Source of the DNA: Mycolicibacterium goodii
Lineage (GTDB): Bacteria; Actinomycetota; Actinomycetes; Mycobacteriales; Mycobacteriaceae
Direction: 5' to 3'
Assembly (NCBI RefSeq): GCF_001187505.1
Contig: NZ_CP012150.1
Location: 4,526,001 to 4,590,000, forward strand
DNA: 64,000 bases
Part shown: piece by piece, positions 34,617-44,800 of the stretch
How positions within the stretch are numbered: position 1 is the stretch's first letter
Layout: every line of letters starts with the position of its first letter
Notes under the pieces: generated by a model
Told to the model about the DNA's origin: nothing
Databases searched by the model: none
The model's input: the letters and a program-made list of their open reading frames with translations, nothing else
Translations under genes and position numbers: made by a program

Positions 34617-35739
34617 GCCCTTCGCGTTGCTCGCCGAGCTCACCTATGCCTGTCCGTTGCACTGTCCCTACTGCTCCAATCCCGTCGCACTGCAGGACTA
34701 TCGCGACGAACTGTCCACCGAGGAGTGGCAACGGGTGTTCGCCGAGGCCGCCGACCTCGGCGTCCTTCAGGTACACCTCTCGGGCGGGGAGCCGATGCAA
34801 CGCCACGACATCGTCGACCTCGTGCGGTGCGCCAACGGGTTCGGCATGTACACCAATCTGATCACCAGCGGGCTGGGCTTCTCCACCCGTCGCGCCGAGC
34901 AGCTCCGCGACGCGGGCCTCGACCACGTCCAGGTCAGCATCCAGGCCGATCAGCGCGAGCTGTCCGACCAGATAGCCGGCACCGCCTCGTTCGAGCGCAA
35001 ACACGATGTCGCGCGGCTGGTCAAGAAGCTGGGCTGGCCACTCACGCTCAACGTGGTGCTGCACCGGCAGAACATCGACCGGATCGACGCCATCCTCGAC
35101 ATGGCAGCGGTGATGGAGGCCGACCGGATCGAGCTGGCCAACACGCAGTACTACGGCTGGGCGGGGCGCAACCGCGCCGAATTGCTGCCCAGCAGAGAGC
35201 AATTGGAGCGCGCCGAGACAGTGGTGCGGGCGGCCCGCGGACGGCTCGGGGACCGCATGGAGATCATCTACGTCATCCCCGACTATTACGCCGACTATCC
35301 CAAGCCCTGCATGGACGGCTGGGCGCGCCGCCAGTTCACCGTGGTGCCGAACGGCGAAGCCCTGCCGTGCCCGGCATCTCACGAGGTGGCGCGCGGCCTG
35401 CGTCTGCCCGGCACCAATGTGCGCGAGCACTCACTGGAGTGGATCTGGACCCGCTCGCCTCTGTTCGAGCGGTTCCGCGGCGACGACTGGATGCCGCAAC
35501 CGTGCCGCAGCTGCGACCGTCGCCAGATCGACTTCGGCGGCTGTCGTTGCCAGGCCTTCGCGCTCACCGGCGACGCCGCCCGCACCGACCCCGTCTGTCA
35601 TCTCTCCCCGGATCACGGGCTGGTCGAGACGGCGGTGGCGGCGGCCAACGATCCGACGGTGCCGCGCGACGGTGTGATGGTTCCTCGGCCGAATCCCGGC
35701 CGAACCCGGCCCCGGATCCCGTTGGAGGTACGACGGTGA
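34609..35739 (+). CDS. pqqE: Radical SAM PqqA crosslinking enzyme PqqE
   Basis: 376 residues. The radical SAM cluster site is C15-x3-C19-x2-C22 (CPLHCPYC). The C-terminal SPASM domain carries the auxiliary cluster cysteines (CMDGW, LPCPASH, CRSCDRRQIDFGGCRC). It forms the Glu-Tyr carbon-carbon bond in PqqA. About 35 residues at the end (after the SPASM domain) are variable and Pro/Arg-rich. The stop overlaps the start of the Cys-rich gene by 3 bases. Confidence 0.95.
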   Translation: MDKPFALLAELTYACPLHCPYCSNPVALQDYRDELSTEEWQRVFAEAADLGVLQVHLSGGEPMQRHDIVDLVRCANGFGMYTNLITSGLGFSTRRAEQLRDAGLDHVQVSIQADQRELSDQIAGTASFERKHDVARLVKKLGWPLTLNVVLHRQNIDRIDAILDMAAVMEADRIELANTQYYGWAGRNRAELLPSREQLERAETVVRAARGRLGDRMEIIYVIPDYYADYPKPCMDGWARRQFTVVPNGEALPCPASHEVARGLRLPGTNVREHSLEWIWTRSPLFERFRGDDWMPQPCRSCDRRQIDFGGCRCQAFALTGDAARTDPVCHLSPDHGLVETAVAAANDPTVPRDGVMVPRPNPGRTRPRIPLEVRR

Positions 35740-35942
35740 ACCCACTCACCGATCTGCTCGGCGAGTCGGACGACAACAGCGCCCGTCCGCCCTGTTACCA
35801 CTGCGGCGAGCCGTACACGCCGGTGGATGCGCTGCGGCACACCGAGCCGGTCAGCTGCGAGGTATGCCCACGCTGCAAGGGGATGCCTGCCTGCTACACC
35901 TGTCGAAACATGTACTGCGCCTGCGAGATACATCAACACTGA
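35736..35942 (+). CDS. Small nine-cysteine protein coupled to pqqE
   Basis: 68 residues starting at GTG 35736, which shares bases with the pqqE stop. It has C20-x2-C23, C41-x2-C44-x2-C47, C53-x2-C56 and C61-x-C63, and ends H-Q-H. The spacing suggests two zinc or iron-binding knuckles. GGAGG lies 8 bases upstream. I do not recognise the family. The strict coupling with pqqE argues for a part in PQQ formation, for example electron supply or metal/cluster handling, but that is inference. PqqF/PqqG proteases are absent from the operon. Confidence 0.8.
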   Translation: MNPLTDLLGESDDNSARPPCYHCGEPYTPVDALRHTEPVSCEVCPRCKGMPACYTCRNMYCACEIHQH

Positions 35943-35950
35943 GGTTTGCC

Positions 35951-37150
35951 GTGACGTCGATCATTGTCTTTGCCGTTGGAGCGGCCCTGTTGATCTACAG
36001 CGCCGAGAAGCTGATCACCTACCTGGTCGGAGCGGCGCGCGGCTTGGCGGTCTCGCTGTTCCTGCTCGCCATCCTGTTCACCGGCATCGAGTTCGATGAC
36101 CTCGCCTTCGGTGTGGTGCTCAACTTGGAGGGCAGCGAAGACGTCGCTCTCGGTGTCATTTTCGGCACCGTCATATCGCTGACGGGCCTGGTGCTCGCGC
36201 TCGCTGCCATCCTCGCGCCCAGCCCGGTGGAGATCCCGAAGGACTACATCGCGTTGTTCGCGATCGCACCTCTGGTGCTGATCGTTCCCGCACTGCTCGG
36301 CGGGTTGAGTCGGGTATCCGGGTTGGTTCTCATCGCGCTGTTCGTGGGCTTCATCGCCTATATCGCCTACCGCGAGTCCCGGCGGGCCGTACCCACGTTC
36401 CGCAGTGCGGAAGTGCTGGAAGCCCTGGAAGCCGAGAAGGAAGCCGTAGAAGCCGAGAAGGAAGTGGAAGCGGCGCTGCGTCCCGAACTCGTCGGTTCCG
36501 GCGTGAGGAACTCCGGTGGTGGCGGTCGTACGGGCAGCGGTGGCGGCCTCTACGAGACCGGCGATGTGGCGAAGACGATCAAGCGTCCGGGGTGGGCGTT
36601 GCTGCTGCTCGCGCTTCTCGCGTTGATCGGCGTCGTGGTGGGTGCCTGGGTCATGGCCGAGGGCACCGAGGGCATCGTCGAGGAGTACGCGATCGGCGGC
36701 ACGGTCTTCGGGGCGACGATCGCGACCCTGGTGCTCTCGCTGGAGGACATCTTCCTGACCGTGGAGCCCTTCCGGCGGGGCGCGCCTGCCATCGGGGTCG
36801 GCAACGTCATCGGCAGTGTGGTGTTCTCGGTGACCGCGAAGGTGGGCATCATCGCCCTGCTCGGCGGGGCGCTCCTGATAAGCCCAGAGGTCTTCAGCTG
36901 GCACCTGCCCGCGCTCATCGTGATCAACGGGTTCGCGGCGTACGCGCTGTCCACCGGCCACCTGCGGCGCTGGCACGGGGTGGTGCTGCTGGTGGGGTAC
37001 GTCGCCTACTGGATCGTGAGTTTCTCGGTGTTCGGGCTCGTTGCCGGCGACGACGATGCCCCGGGCTCCGACGACAGCGCGCAACGGCCCGGTATCGACG
37101 CACCGCTGATGCCGGGCTCGCCAGACGGGTTGGGTGGGCTGCCGATCTAG
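35951..37150 (+). CDS. Divergent Na+/Ca2+ exchanger-type (CaCA) membrane protein
   Basis: 399 residues with about eleven membrane helices in two halves. Each half has an alpha-repeat-like segment: GIEFDDLAFGVVLN (first half) and ATLVLSLEDIFLTVEP with VGNVIGSVVFSVT (second half). The central loop has a charged heptad stretch (residues ~155-175) and a Gly-rich linker. Acidic residues in the repeats are the likely ion ligands, but the usual PE pair is replaced. It begins 8 bases after the Cys-rich gene, so it belongs to the PQQ operon. A role in moving Ca2+ or a lanthanide for the dehydrogenase is a hypothesis. Confidence 0.75.
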   Translation: MTSIIVFAVGAALLIYSAEKLITYLVGAARGLAVSLFLLAILFTGIEFDDLAFGVVLNLEGSEDVALGVIFGTVISLTGLVLALAAILAPSPVEIPKDYIALFAIAPLVLIVPALLGGLSRVSGLVLIALFVGFIAYIAYRESRRAVPTFRSAEVLEALEAEKEAVEAEKEVEAALRPELVGSGVRNSGGGGRTGSGGGLYETGDVAKTIKRPGWALLLLALLALIGVVVGAWVMAEGTEGIVEEYAIGGTVFGATIATLVLSLEDIFLTVEPFRRGAPAIGVGNVIGSVVFSVTAKVGIIALLGGALLISPEVFSWHLPALIVINGFAAYALSTGHLRRWHGVVLLVGYVAYWIVSFSVFGLVAGDDDAPGSDDSAQRPGIDAPLMPGSPDGLGGLPI

Positions 37151-37575
37151 AGTTGCCCAGGATCGGGTGGACCCGTGATGCCGGCGAGGCGACGAACGGA
37201 TTCGAGTCCTTCGGGGGTTCCCGGCCAGTGCTTGTCGAGGGCGCTGTACCCCGCGCGTCGGGCGACCGAGCGCAGTGCGACCGCAACGACGATGGCGTCA
37301 TCTGCGTAGCCGAGAAAAGGGATGAAGTCCGGAACCAGGTCGATCGGCAGGATCAGGTAGACCAGCAGCAGAAGCAGACGGATCCGGACACCGCGGGGCT
37401 GTTGCGGATCGGCGGCCAGGCGCCGTATCAGGACCACGGTGTCGGGCAGCAGCCGCAGTGCGTCGGCGACGCTGAGGTCCTTGGGGCGGGCCACGGCCAG
37501 TGCGATCAGCAGCGCTACCCACACGATGACGAGGCCGACCGCGACCCCGATGAGTGTGCCCCAGAGTTGTGTCAT
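37147..37575 (-). CDS. DUF1232 membrane protein
   Basis: 142 residues. An N-terminal membrane helix (residues 6-28) is followed by the DUF1232 core PIDLVPDFIPFLGYADDAIV (residues 77-96), a short hydrophobic hairpin. Function unknown. It converges on the exchanger gene, the two overlapping by 4 bases at their ends. No recognised partner is adjacent. Confidence 0.85.
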   Translation of the reverse strand: MTQLWGTLIGVAVGLVIVWVALLIALAVARPKDLSVADALRLLPDTVVLIRRLAADPQQPRGVRIRLLLLLVYLILPIDLVPDFIPFLGYADDAIVVAVALRSVARRAGYSALDKHWPGTPEGLESVRRLAGITGPPDPGQL

Positions 37576-37711
37576 CCGACGACTTCAACGCAACTGCTCG
37601 GCCATTCGTCAAGTGTCTCCCATGACACCGACGGTTTCCGTCGAAGAGGGCGAGATCGATGCCGTCTCCGCGATGTGGTGACCGGCCCAATTCCTGCCAC
37701 CTGAATTCTGC

Positions 37712-38200
37712 TCACGTCGCCGTCGAGGCGCTGTGACGGCCGACGGGGCTCATGAGCGGCTCGGTCTCATCGTCGATCACCGTGGCCTGGCGCAACTTGC
37801 CTTTCAGTCGGGCGACGCGACGGAACTGCACGGCGATGTTGACGGAGCTGAGCATCGGCAAAAAGCCGACGAACGTACGGAAGGACGGATTTCCGCCGTG
37901 CACGTGCAGTTCGTACAGGCAGCCGACCACATAGAAGAACCCCATGGTGAACATCACGGCGGGAATGGCATACGCCAGCGGCGACCGGGCGTCGGTGACC
38001 ATCTCGGTGGCGTATTCGAACTCGTCGCGGGTCATCGGTTGACGCTTACGCAGCTTCGCCAGCACGGCCTTGTGCGCGCCGACCTGTTCACCCAGGGCGG
38101 CGGGTGGTCGCTTCTCCAGTCGGCTGATGTAGACGAAAACGCATGCGCCGAACGTCACTATCAACACGCCGGCGAGGATCGTGAGATCACCCCAGATCAT
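37712..38200 (-). CDS. Membrane protein of unknown function
   Basis: 162 residues with an N-terminal helix (ILAGVLIVTFGACVFVYIS, residues 8-26) and a central pair (AIPAVMFTMGFFYVVGCLY and the stretch near residues 105-120). A basic, Gln/Lys/Arg-rich loop lies between. I do not recognise a family. It starts 15 bases after the mmpL stop and runs in the same direction, so it is probably the last gene of the mmpS-mmpL unit. Confidence 0.75.
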   Translation of the reverse strand: MIWGDLTILAGVLIVTFGACVFVYISRLEKRPPAALGEQVGAHKAVLAKLRKRQPMTRDEFEYATEMVTDARSPLAYAIPAVMFTMGFFYVVGCLYELHVHGGNPSFRTFVGFLPMLSSVNIAVQFRRVARLKGKLRQATVIDDETEPLMSPVGRHSASTAT

Positions 38201-38215
38201 GGCACTCCCATCCTG

Positions 38216-41111
38216 TCATTTGCGCGTCGGTGCCACGGCGGGATCGTCGTCCTCCCACAGCAGCAGTTGCCGGACCGCCGAACGGGGGCCGTACGGCCGC
38301 AGCATCTGGCTGGCCGGGCGGGGCCGCACCCGCAGCGGCCACCAGAACCAGCGACCCAGCAGGGCCGCGATCGACGGTGTCATGAACGACCGCACGATGA
38401 GCGTGTCGAACAACAGGCCCAGCGCGATCCGTCGTGCCGATCTGCCCGAGCACCCGCAGGTCGGCGAACAGGAACGAGGCCATGGTGGCCGCGAACACCA
38501 GACCGGCCGCGGTGACCACCGAACCGGAACCGGCCATGGCGCGGATGATGCCGGTGTTGATCCCGGCGTCGACCTCCTCCTTGAACCGGGAGATCAGCAG
38601 CAGGTTGTAGTCCGAGCCGACCGCCAGCAGCAGGATCACGGCCAACGCCAACACGATCCAGTACAGCTCGATACCGAAGAGGTCCTGCCAGATCAGCACC
38701 GACAACCCGAACGACGCGCCCAACGACAACGCCACGGTGCCCACGATCACCAAGGCGGCGACCAGGCTGCGGGTGACGAACATCATCACCAACAGGATCA
38801 GCGAGAGTGCGGCGATCGCGGCGATCATCAAATCGTATTCGGCGCCGTCGGCAATGTCCTTGTAGGTGGCCGCGGTGCCTGCCAGGTAGATCTTCGACCC
38901 GGCCAGCGGAGTGCCCTTGACGGCTTCCTTGGCGGCGTGCCGGATCGCCTCGATGTGCGAGATGCCCTCGGGGGTCGCCGGATCGCCCTCATGGGTGATG
39001 ATCAGCCGGGCCGCTCTGCCGTCGGGGGACAGGAACAACTTCAGACCGCGCTGGAACTCGGGGTTGGTGAACGCCTCCGGCGGAAGGTAGAACGAGTCGT
39101 CGACCTTCGCCGCGTCGAACGCCTGACCCAGCGCGGTGGAATTCTCCAGGGACTCCTGGGCCTGCGCGTTCTGTCCCGACGTGGTCGCGTAATTGGACAG
39201 CGTCAGGTCGCGGTTGGTCTCCTGATTGGCGATCTGCGGCGGGATCAACGCGAGCAGTTTCGGTTGCAGCTCATCGAGTTTGGCGATGCTGCCCGACACG
39301 TTGGCCAACTGGTCGGTCAACTCGTCGATGCCGTCGAGTGCGTCGAACACCGACCGCAGCGCCGCGCACATCGGGATGTCGAAGCAGTGTGGCTCCCAGT
39401 AGAAGTAGTTGCGCAACGGCCGGAACTGGTCGTCGAAGTTGGCGATCTTGTCACGCAGATCCTGCGCGGTGGCCACGGTCTGCTTGAACGCCTCCGACTG
39501 CTCGTGGGTGATCGCTCCGGACTGTTGCTGCAGCGCGTACTGCTGGCGCAGCACACTGATCCCGTCGTTGATCACCTGGACCTGTTTGAGCAGATCGTTC
39601 CCGCGGGCCTGCTGGAACGGCAGATTGTTGATCTGTGACGCGTTGCCCGCGCTGATCTGGAACGGAATCGACGTGTGGTCCAACGGCGTTCCCAGCGGCC
39701 GGGTGATCGACTGCACCTGCGCGATGCCGTCGGTGTGGAACACCGCCTTGGCGACACGTTCCAGCAGGATCATGTCGGTGGGATTGCGCAGGTCGTGGTC
39801 GGCTTCGATCATCATCAGTTCCGGGTTCAGGCGGGCCTCGGAGAAGTGACGTTCGGCCGCGGTGTAGCCGACGTTCGCCGGGGCGTCGGCAGGCATGTAC
39901 GGCCGGGCGTCATAGTTGGTGCTGTAGTGCGGCAGGGCCAGCAGCCCGATCAGCGCGACCGCGACCGTCACCACCAGCACCGGTCCGGGCCAACGCACGA
40001 TGGCGGTGCCGATCCGCCGCCAATTCTGGGTCCGCAGTGGACGATTGGGTTCGAACAGGCCGAAATGGCGGCCGATGATCAACACCGCGGGCGCCAGGGT
40101 CAACGCCGCAGCCACCGCGACCAGGACGCCGATGCCCGCGGGCACGCCGAGGCTCTGGAAATAAGGAAGACGCGTGAAGGTGAGACACAGCACCGCGCCG
40201 GCGATCGTCAGCCCCGAACCCAGGATGACGTGCGCGGTGCCGTGATACATGGTGGTGAACGCGGTGAGCCGGTCCTGGCCGGCGTACCGTGCCTCGTGGA
40301 ACCGGCCGAGGATGAAAATGGCGTAATCGGTGCCCGCGGCGATCACCAGCAGGGTCAGCAGGTTCGTCGAATACGTCGACAGTTCGATGATGCCTGCGTT
40401 CGCGAGCACCGCGACGACGCCTCGGGAGGCGGTCAGCTCGATCATCACCGTGAACATCACCACCAGGACCGTGGTGACGCGGCGGTAGAGCCAGAACAGC
40501 ATCACCGCGATCACCCCGAGGGTGAGCAGCGTGGTCTTCAGCGTGCCCTGACGGCCCACCTCGAACTGGTCGGTGACCAGGGGAGCGGCCCCGGTGACGT
40601 AGGCCCGGATCCCCGGTGGCGGCGGTGTGTCGTCGACGATGGCCCGCACCGCGTCGACGGACTCGTTCGACAGCGATTCGCCCTGGTTTCCGGCGAGGTA
40701 GATCTGCACCAGCGCGGCCTTGCCGTCCTGGCTCTGCGAGCCGGCGGCGGTCAGCGGGTCACCCCAGAAGTTCTGGATGTGCTGGACGTGATCGGTGTCC
40801 TTGGAAAGCTTGTCGATCAACCCGTCGTAGTAATGGTGCGCCTCGGCGCCGAGCGGCTGATCGCCCTCCAAGACGATCATTGCCGAACTGTCCGAGTCGA
40901 ATTCGTCGAACACCGCGCCGATGCGCTTGGCGGCCTGCAGTGACGGTGCGTCATGCGGACTCAACGAGACGTTGTGGGCCTCGGCGACGGTCTCCAGCTG
41001 GGGGACGAACACGTTCGTCACCACCGCCAGGCCCAGCCAGAACAATGCGATGAGAACCGAGAACCGCCGGATCAGTTCCGGCATCGCCTCCGATGAGAAA
41101 CGTGGGCTCAT
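38216..41111 (-). CDS. MmpL (RND-family) lipid transporter, frameshifted near the 3' end
   Basis: About 965 residues once the frame is repaired. It is a 12-helix RND transporter with the paired Asp-Tyr motifs [14 protein letters not shown] and [15 protein letters not shown]. The last normal residues are [11 protein letters not shown]; an extra base near 38429-38430 shifts the frame. The correct ending ([21 protein letters not shown], then [13 protein letters not shown]) continues in another frame to a stop at 38216. Read literally, the protein gains a scrambled tail and runs to 38187. It starts at ATG 41111, overlapping mmpS, and probably exports the NRPS product. Confidence 0.88.
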
Positions 41112-41554
41112 CCGGACTTCTCCAGGCAGTAGGTGTAGGCATTCACGGTGTTCACCCACCTCTCGTCCTTGATGTCGTCATCGATCGTGATTCGGCACCC
41201 GATCGAGTCGCTGTCGCCCTGGGCCTGGACGTTGACGAACACCGCGGGTTGGGTGGTGGTGGTGTCGTAGGTCCACGGCAGCGGGACATTGTCGGCGCGC
41301 TGAGGTTGAGCGTTGACGTCCAGGTAGGTGACGGTGGCCACCGTGCCCGGTGGGCCCATCACCTCCATGACCACGTGTTTCGGGTTGAACGGAATGATCT
41401 CGTTGGCGGCGCCGCTGGGGGTGGACGTGACGTCCTGCGAGGCGAAGACGCCGTGCAGCCGGTACACGGCGAACCCGGCGACCGCGATCACCACGGCCGC
41501 CACCAAGAACATCCAGCGTTGCCTCAGTCGTCCTGCGACCGAAAACCGCTGCAT
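41108..41554 (-). CDS. MmpS membrane accessory protein
   Basis: 148 residues: a basic N terminus, one membrane helix (FLVAAVVIAVAGFAVYRL, residues 16-33), and a periplasmic domain ending with a C...C pair ([19 protein letters not shown]). MmpS proteins work with the adjacent MmpL in lipid or siderophore export. Its stop overlaps the mmpL start (ATGA). Confidence 0.92.
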   Translation of the reverse strand: MQRFSVAGRLRQRWMFLVAAVVIAVAGFAVYRLHGVFASQDVTSTPSGAANEIIPFNPKHVVMEVMGPPGTVATVTYLDVNAQPQRADNVPLPWTYDTTTTQPAVFVNVQAQGDSDSIGCRITIDDDIKDERWVNTVNAYTYCLEKSG

Positions 41555-41865
41555 TCGTGACCCTTTCGACGTGCGGCGGTGAAACCTGACGGAAAGAACC
41601 CCCTAGTTCGGCTAATCAACGAGGTTGACGGTACGACACGTTCACCAGGCTCACAACCCTTGGGGATCGGGTCCGGGGTTGCAGGATTTGCTCTGCTCCG
41701 ACCTGGGCGGGCGTCTGCGCAGGCGGCCAGCGCAAAGCAAACGGTCCGCGCCGTTGCCGGCCCGCCTTCACCGGACCTGTGGAACTGTCGCGAAAGATCC
41801 TGCGCCAGATCGCCGAAGCGATCGCGGCAGCGGTGAACTCCGTGCCGGTCGGTGACGCGTGAACG
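41555..41865 (-). other. Intergenic region between the NRPS and mmpS
   Basis: 311 bases without a convincing gene. mmpS probably has its own promoter here. I looked for an MbtH-like gene, often found beside NRPS genes, and saw none. A 27-codon + strand ORF (41779-41862) is present but has no visible support. Confidence 0.5.
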
Positions 41866-44800
41866 CTAGGCAGATCGCGGTGCGGACAGCGGGTGCGGAT
41901 CGAGCAGGCCGAGGCGGTGCAGATCGGTGACGTACTTGACGATGATCGCCGGGGTGATCTGCGGGATGTCGCCCCCGCCGATGCGGTGCTCACCGACCGC
42001 GGCCCGGAACCGATCCGTCGGGCCGTAGGAACCCACAGTCGGCTCCGGGGGTTGCAGGTCCTCGGTGAGATCCATGCCGTAGCGTGCCGAGAGTATCTGC
42101 AGAACCGAATGTTGACGTTGCCGCTCCGGCAGGGCGCGAAGCGCGGTTTCGAAGCGTCGCAACCATTCTCCGAAATCGTCCACTCGCCGGATCGGATATC
42201 CCGCCTCGACGAGCCAGTCGACGTACTGGTCGGCGCCGATACCGTCGTCGTGGGGATTCATCACGTGGTAGGTCTGGAATCCGTCGAGCCCGCAGCCGCC
42301 GAGTGTGGCGACCGATTCCGCGACGAACCCGACCGGAAGCGCATCGTAGTGCGCGGGTTGGCGTCCGCCGGCCGCATCGAGTCGATAGAACGACGTCGGC
42401 GCCAGCCCGGTCGCCACGACGCTCAACACCATGCGGGTGAAGTTGTCCGGGACGTTGAGCTGACCGGCGTATGCGGTGTCGGTGAGGATCATGTCGCAGC
42501 GGAACACCCGCACCGGCAGGCCACACAGGTCGTGGGCCTCACGCAGCAACACCTCGCCGGCCCACTTGCTGTTGCCGTAGCCGCTGGCGAACCCGGCGTC
42601 CACCCGGCGGGTGGGGCTGATGACGCGGATGTCGGCGTCTTCGGTGAAGGCGGCCGGATCGATCTGCTGACGCACGTCGGCGGTCGACACATAGCTGTAC
42701 GCCTTGAGTTTCGTGGTGAGGGCGAACCGGATCAGCTCGGCGGTGCCTGCGACGTTGGGGCCGAAGAACTCCCGGTAGGGCAGGATGCCGTTGACGAACC
42801 CGGCGGCGTCGACGATCAGATCCACCGAAGCGGCGAGCTCGGCCCAGACCGCGTCGTCGAGGCCCAGTGCCGCGACGCCCTTGTCGCCCGCCACCACCCG
42901 CAGCCGGCCCGCCGAGAGCTGGTGAAAGCGCCTCAGCAGGACGGGATCTCCGCTGTCGTACACCTTCTCGAGGCGCTCACGGGCCTGCGCATCGGTTGCG
43001 GCCCGCACCAGGCACACCAGCGTCCCGTCGACGGATTCCAGCCGCTGCAACCACTGCAGGACCAGGAACCGTCCGAGGAATCCGGTCGCCCCGGTCAGCA
43101 GCACCGTGCGGATCACCTCACCCGGCGCGCAGAGCTTCGGCGCGGCCGCCAGCGTTTCCGCGTCCACGAACTTGTCGAGCGTGAGATCGCTCGCGTGAAT
43201 CTCGGCGATCTCCGAGCTCCCGCGCGCGTGCACCGCCTCCATGGTGGCGCCGTTGGCCGCAAGCACCGCCGCGTCGCGCTCACCGTCGACCTGTCGGCTC
43301 ACGGCGTGAACCGACGGTGACTGCAGGAGATCCTGAACCCCGACGTTCGCGTCGAGCGCGGTGTTGATGGCGGCGACACACCGCATGGCCGAGATCGAAT
43401 CGCCACCCAGATCGAAGAACGAGTCGTCGAGGCCGACGCGCTCCACACCGAGAATCTGGCCGTAGACACCGGCGACGACCTTCTCGGTCGGCGTCACCGG
43501 TGCGCGGTAGCGGTCGCTGCGTTCGTACTCGGGGGCGGGCAGTGCGTGCTTGTCGAGTTTGCCGTTCACCGTGACCGGCAACGTGTCCAGTCGCGCCACC
43601 GCCGCAGGAACCATATACGGCGGCAGGCGATCCGCGAGCTGTGCCCGTACCACCGCCGAGTCGACATCGCCGGTGACATAGGCGACCAACCGCTTGTCGC
43701 CGGGCGTGTCCTCGCGCACGACGACGACGGCCTGGTCGACGCCGTCCACCTCGGCGAGCGCGGACTGGATCTCGCCCAGTTCGATGCGGAACCCACGGAT
43801 CTTCACCTGATCGTCGACGCGGCCGAGATACCGCAGTTGGCCGTCGGTGCCCCAGCGTGCCAGATCGCCCGTGCGGTACATCCGGTCGCCCGGCGTCCCG
43901 AACGGGCATGCCACAAACCGCGATCCGGTCAACCCGGCGCGGTTCAGGTAGCCGACGCCGACGCCCCGGCCCGCCACGTACACCTCACCGACCACCCCCG
44001 GTGGTACCGGTCGCAACCACGGATCGAGGACGAGCACGACGGCCCCGGGAACGGGCGAGCCGATCGGCACATCACCAGGGACTGCCGGGTCCAGCGGCGA
44101 GCTACCGGTGGCGGAAACCGCGGTCTCCGACGGCCCGTACAGGTTGATCATCACTCGACCCGATGCCCAGCGTTGAACCACTTCCCTCGGGCAGGCTTCA
44201 CCGCCCACCATCAGAGTGACGCCGGCCAAACCGGTCTCGGCGAGAGCTGCGGCCGCCGCCGGTGTCTGGCAGAACATCGTGACCTTCTCGGACACCAGCA
44301 GCTCATGCAGATGCTGTGGCGAACCGGTGACCGATTCGGGGACGATCACCAGCCGGCCACCGTGCAGTAGCGCGCTCCAGATCTCCCACACCGAGAAGTC
44401 GAAACCATATGAGTGACACTGCGTCCAAACCTGATCCGGCCCGAACCTGACACCGGTGTGCGGACTATCGAACAGCCTGGTGACATTGCGGTGCGTGAGA
44501 GCCACACCCTTGGGGCGTCCCGTGGTGCCCGACGTGTAGATGACGTACGCGATGTCGTCGGGAGCGGACGGCATCAACCCGGTGGCGGGGTGCGGGGCCG
44601 GCCGCGTGGTGGCGGCCTCGTCGACGCCCAGGATCACACCGTCGAATCCGTCCAGCCGGCTGCGCAACTCATCGGTGGTGACCGCCAGGATCGGCCCGGT
44701 GTCCTCGAGCATGAACCGCACCCGTGATGACGGCGCGGCCGGATCGATCGGCAGGTACGCCGCGCCGGTTTTGAGAACCGCGAGAATCGCCACGATGGCC

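Noticed and set aside
37621-37680. 19-codon + strand ORF between two membrane protein genes
   Set aside because: Too short and unsupported; no neighbouring signals.
41779-41862. Short + strand ORF between the NRPS and mmpS
   Set aside because: 27 codons, no ribosome-binding site, and opposite to the direction of the neighbouring genes.
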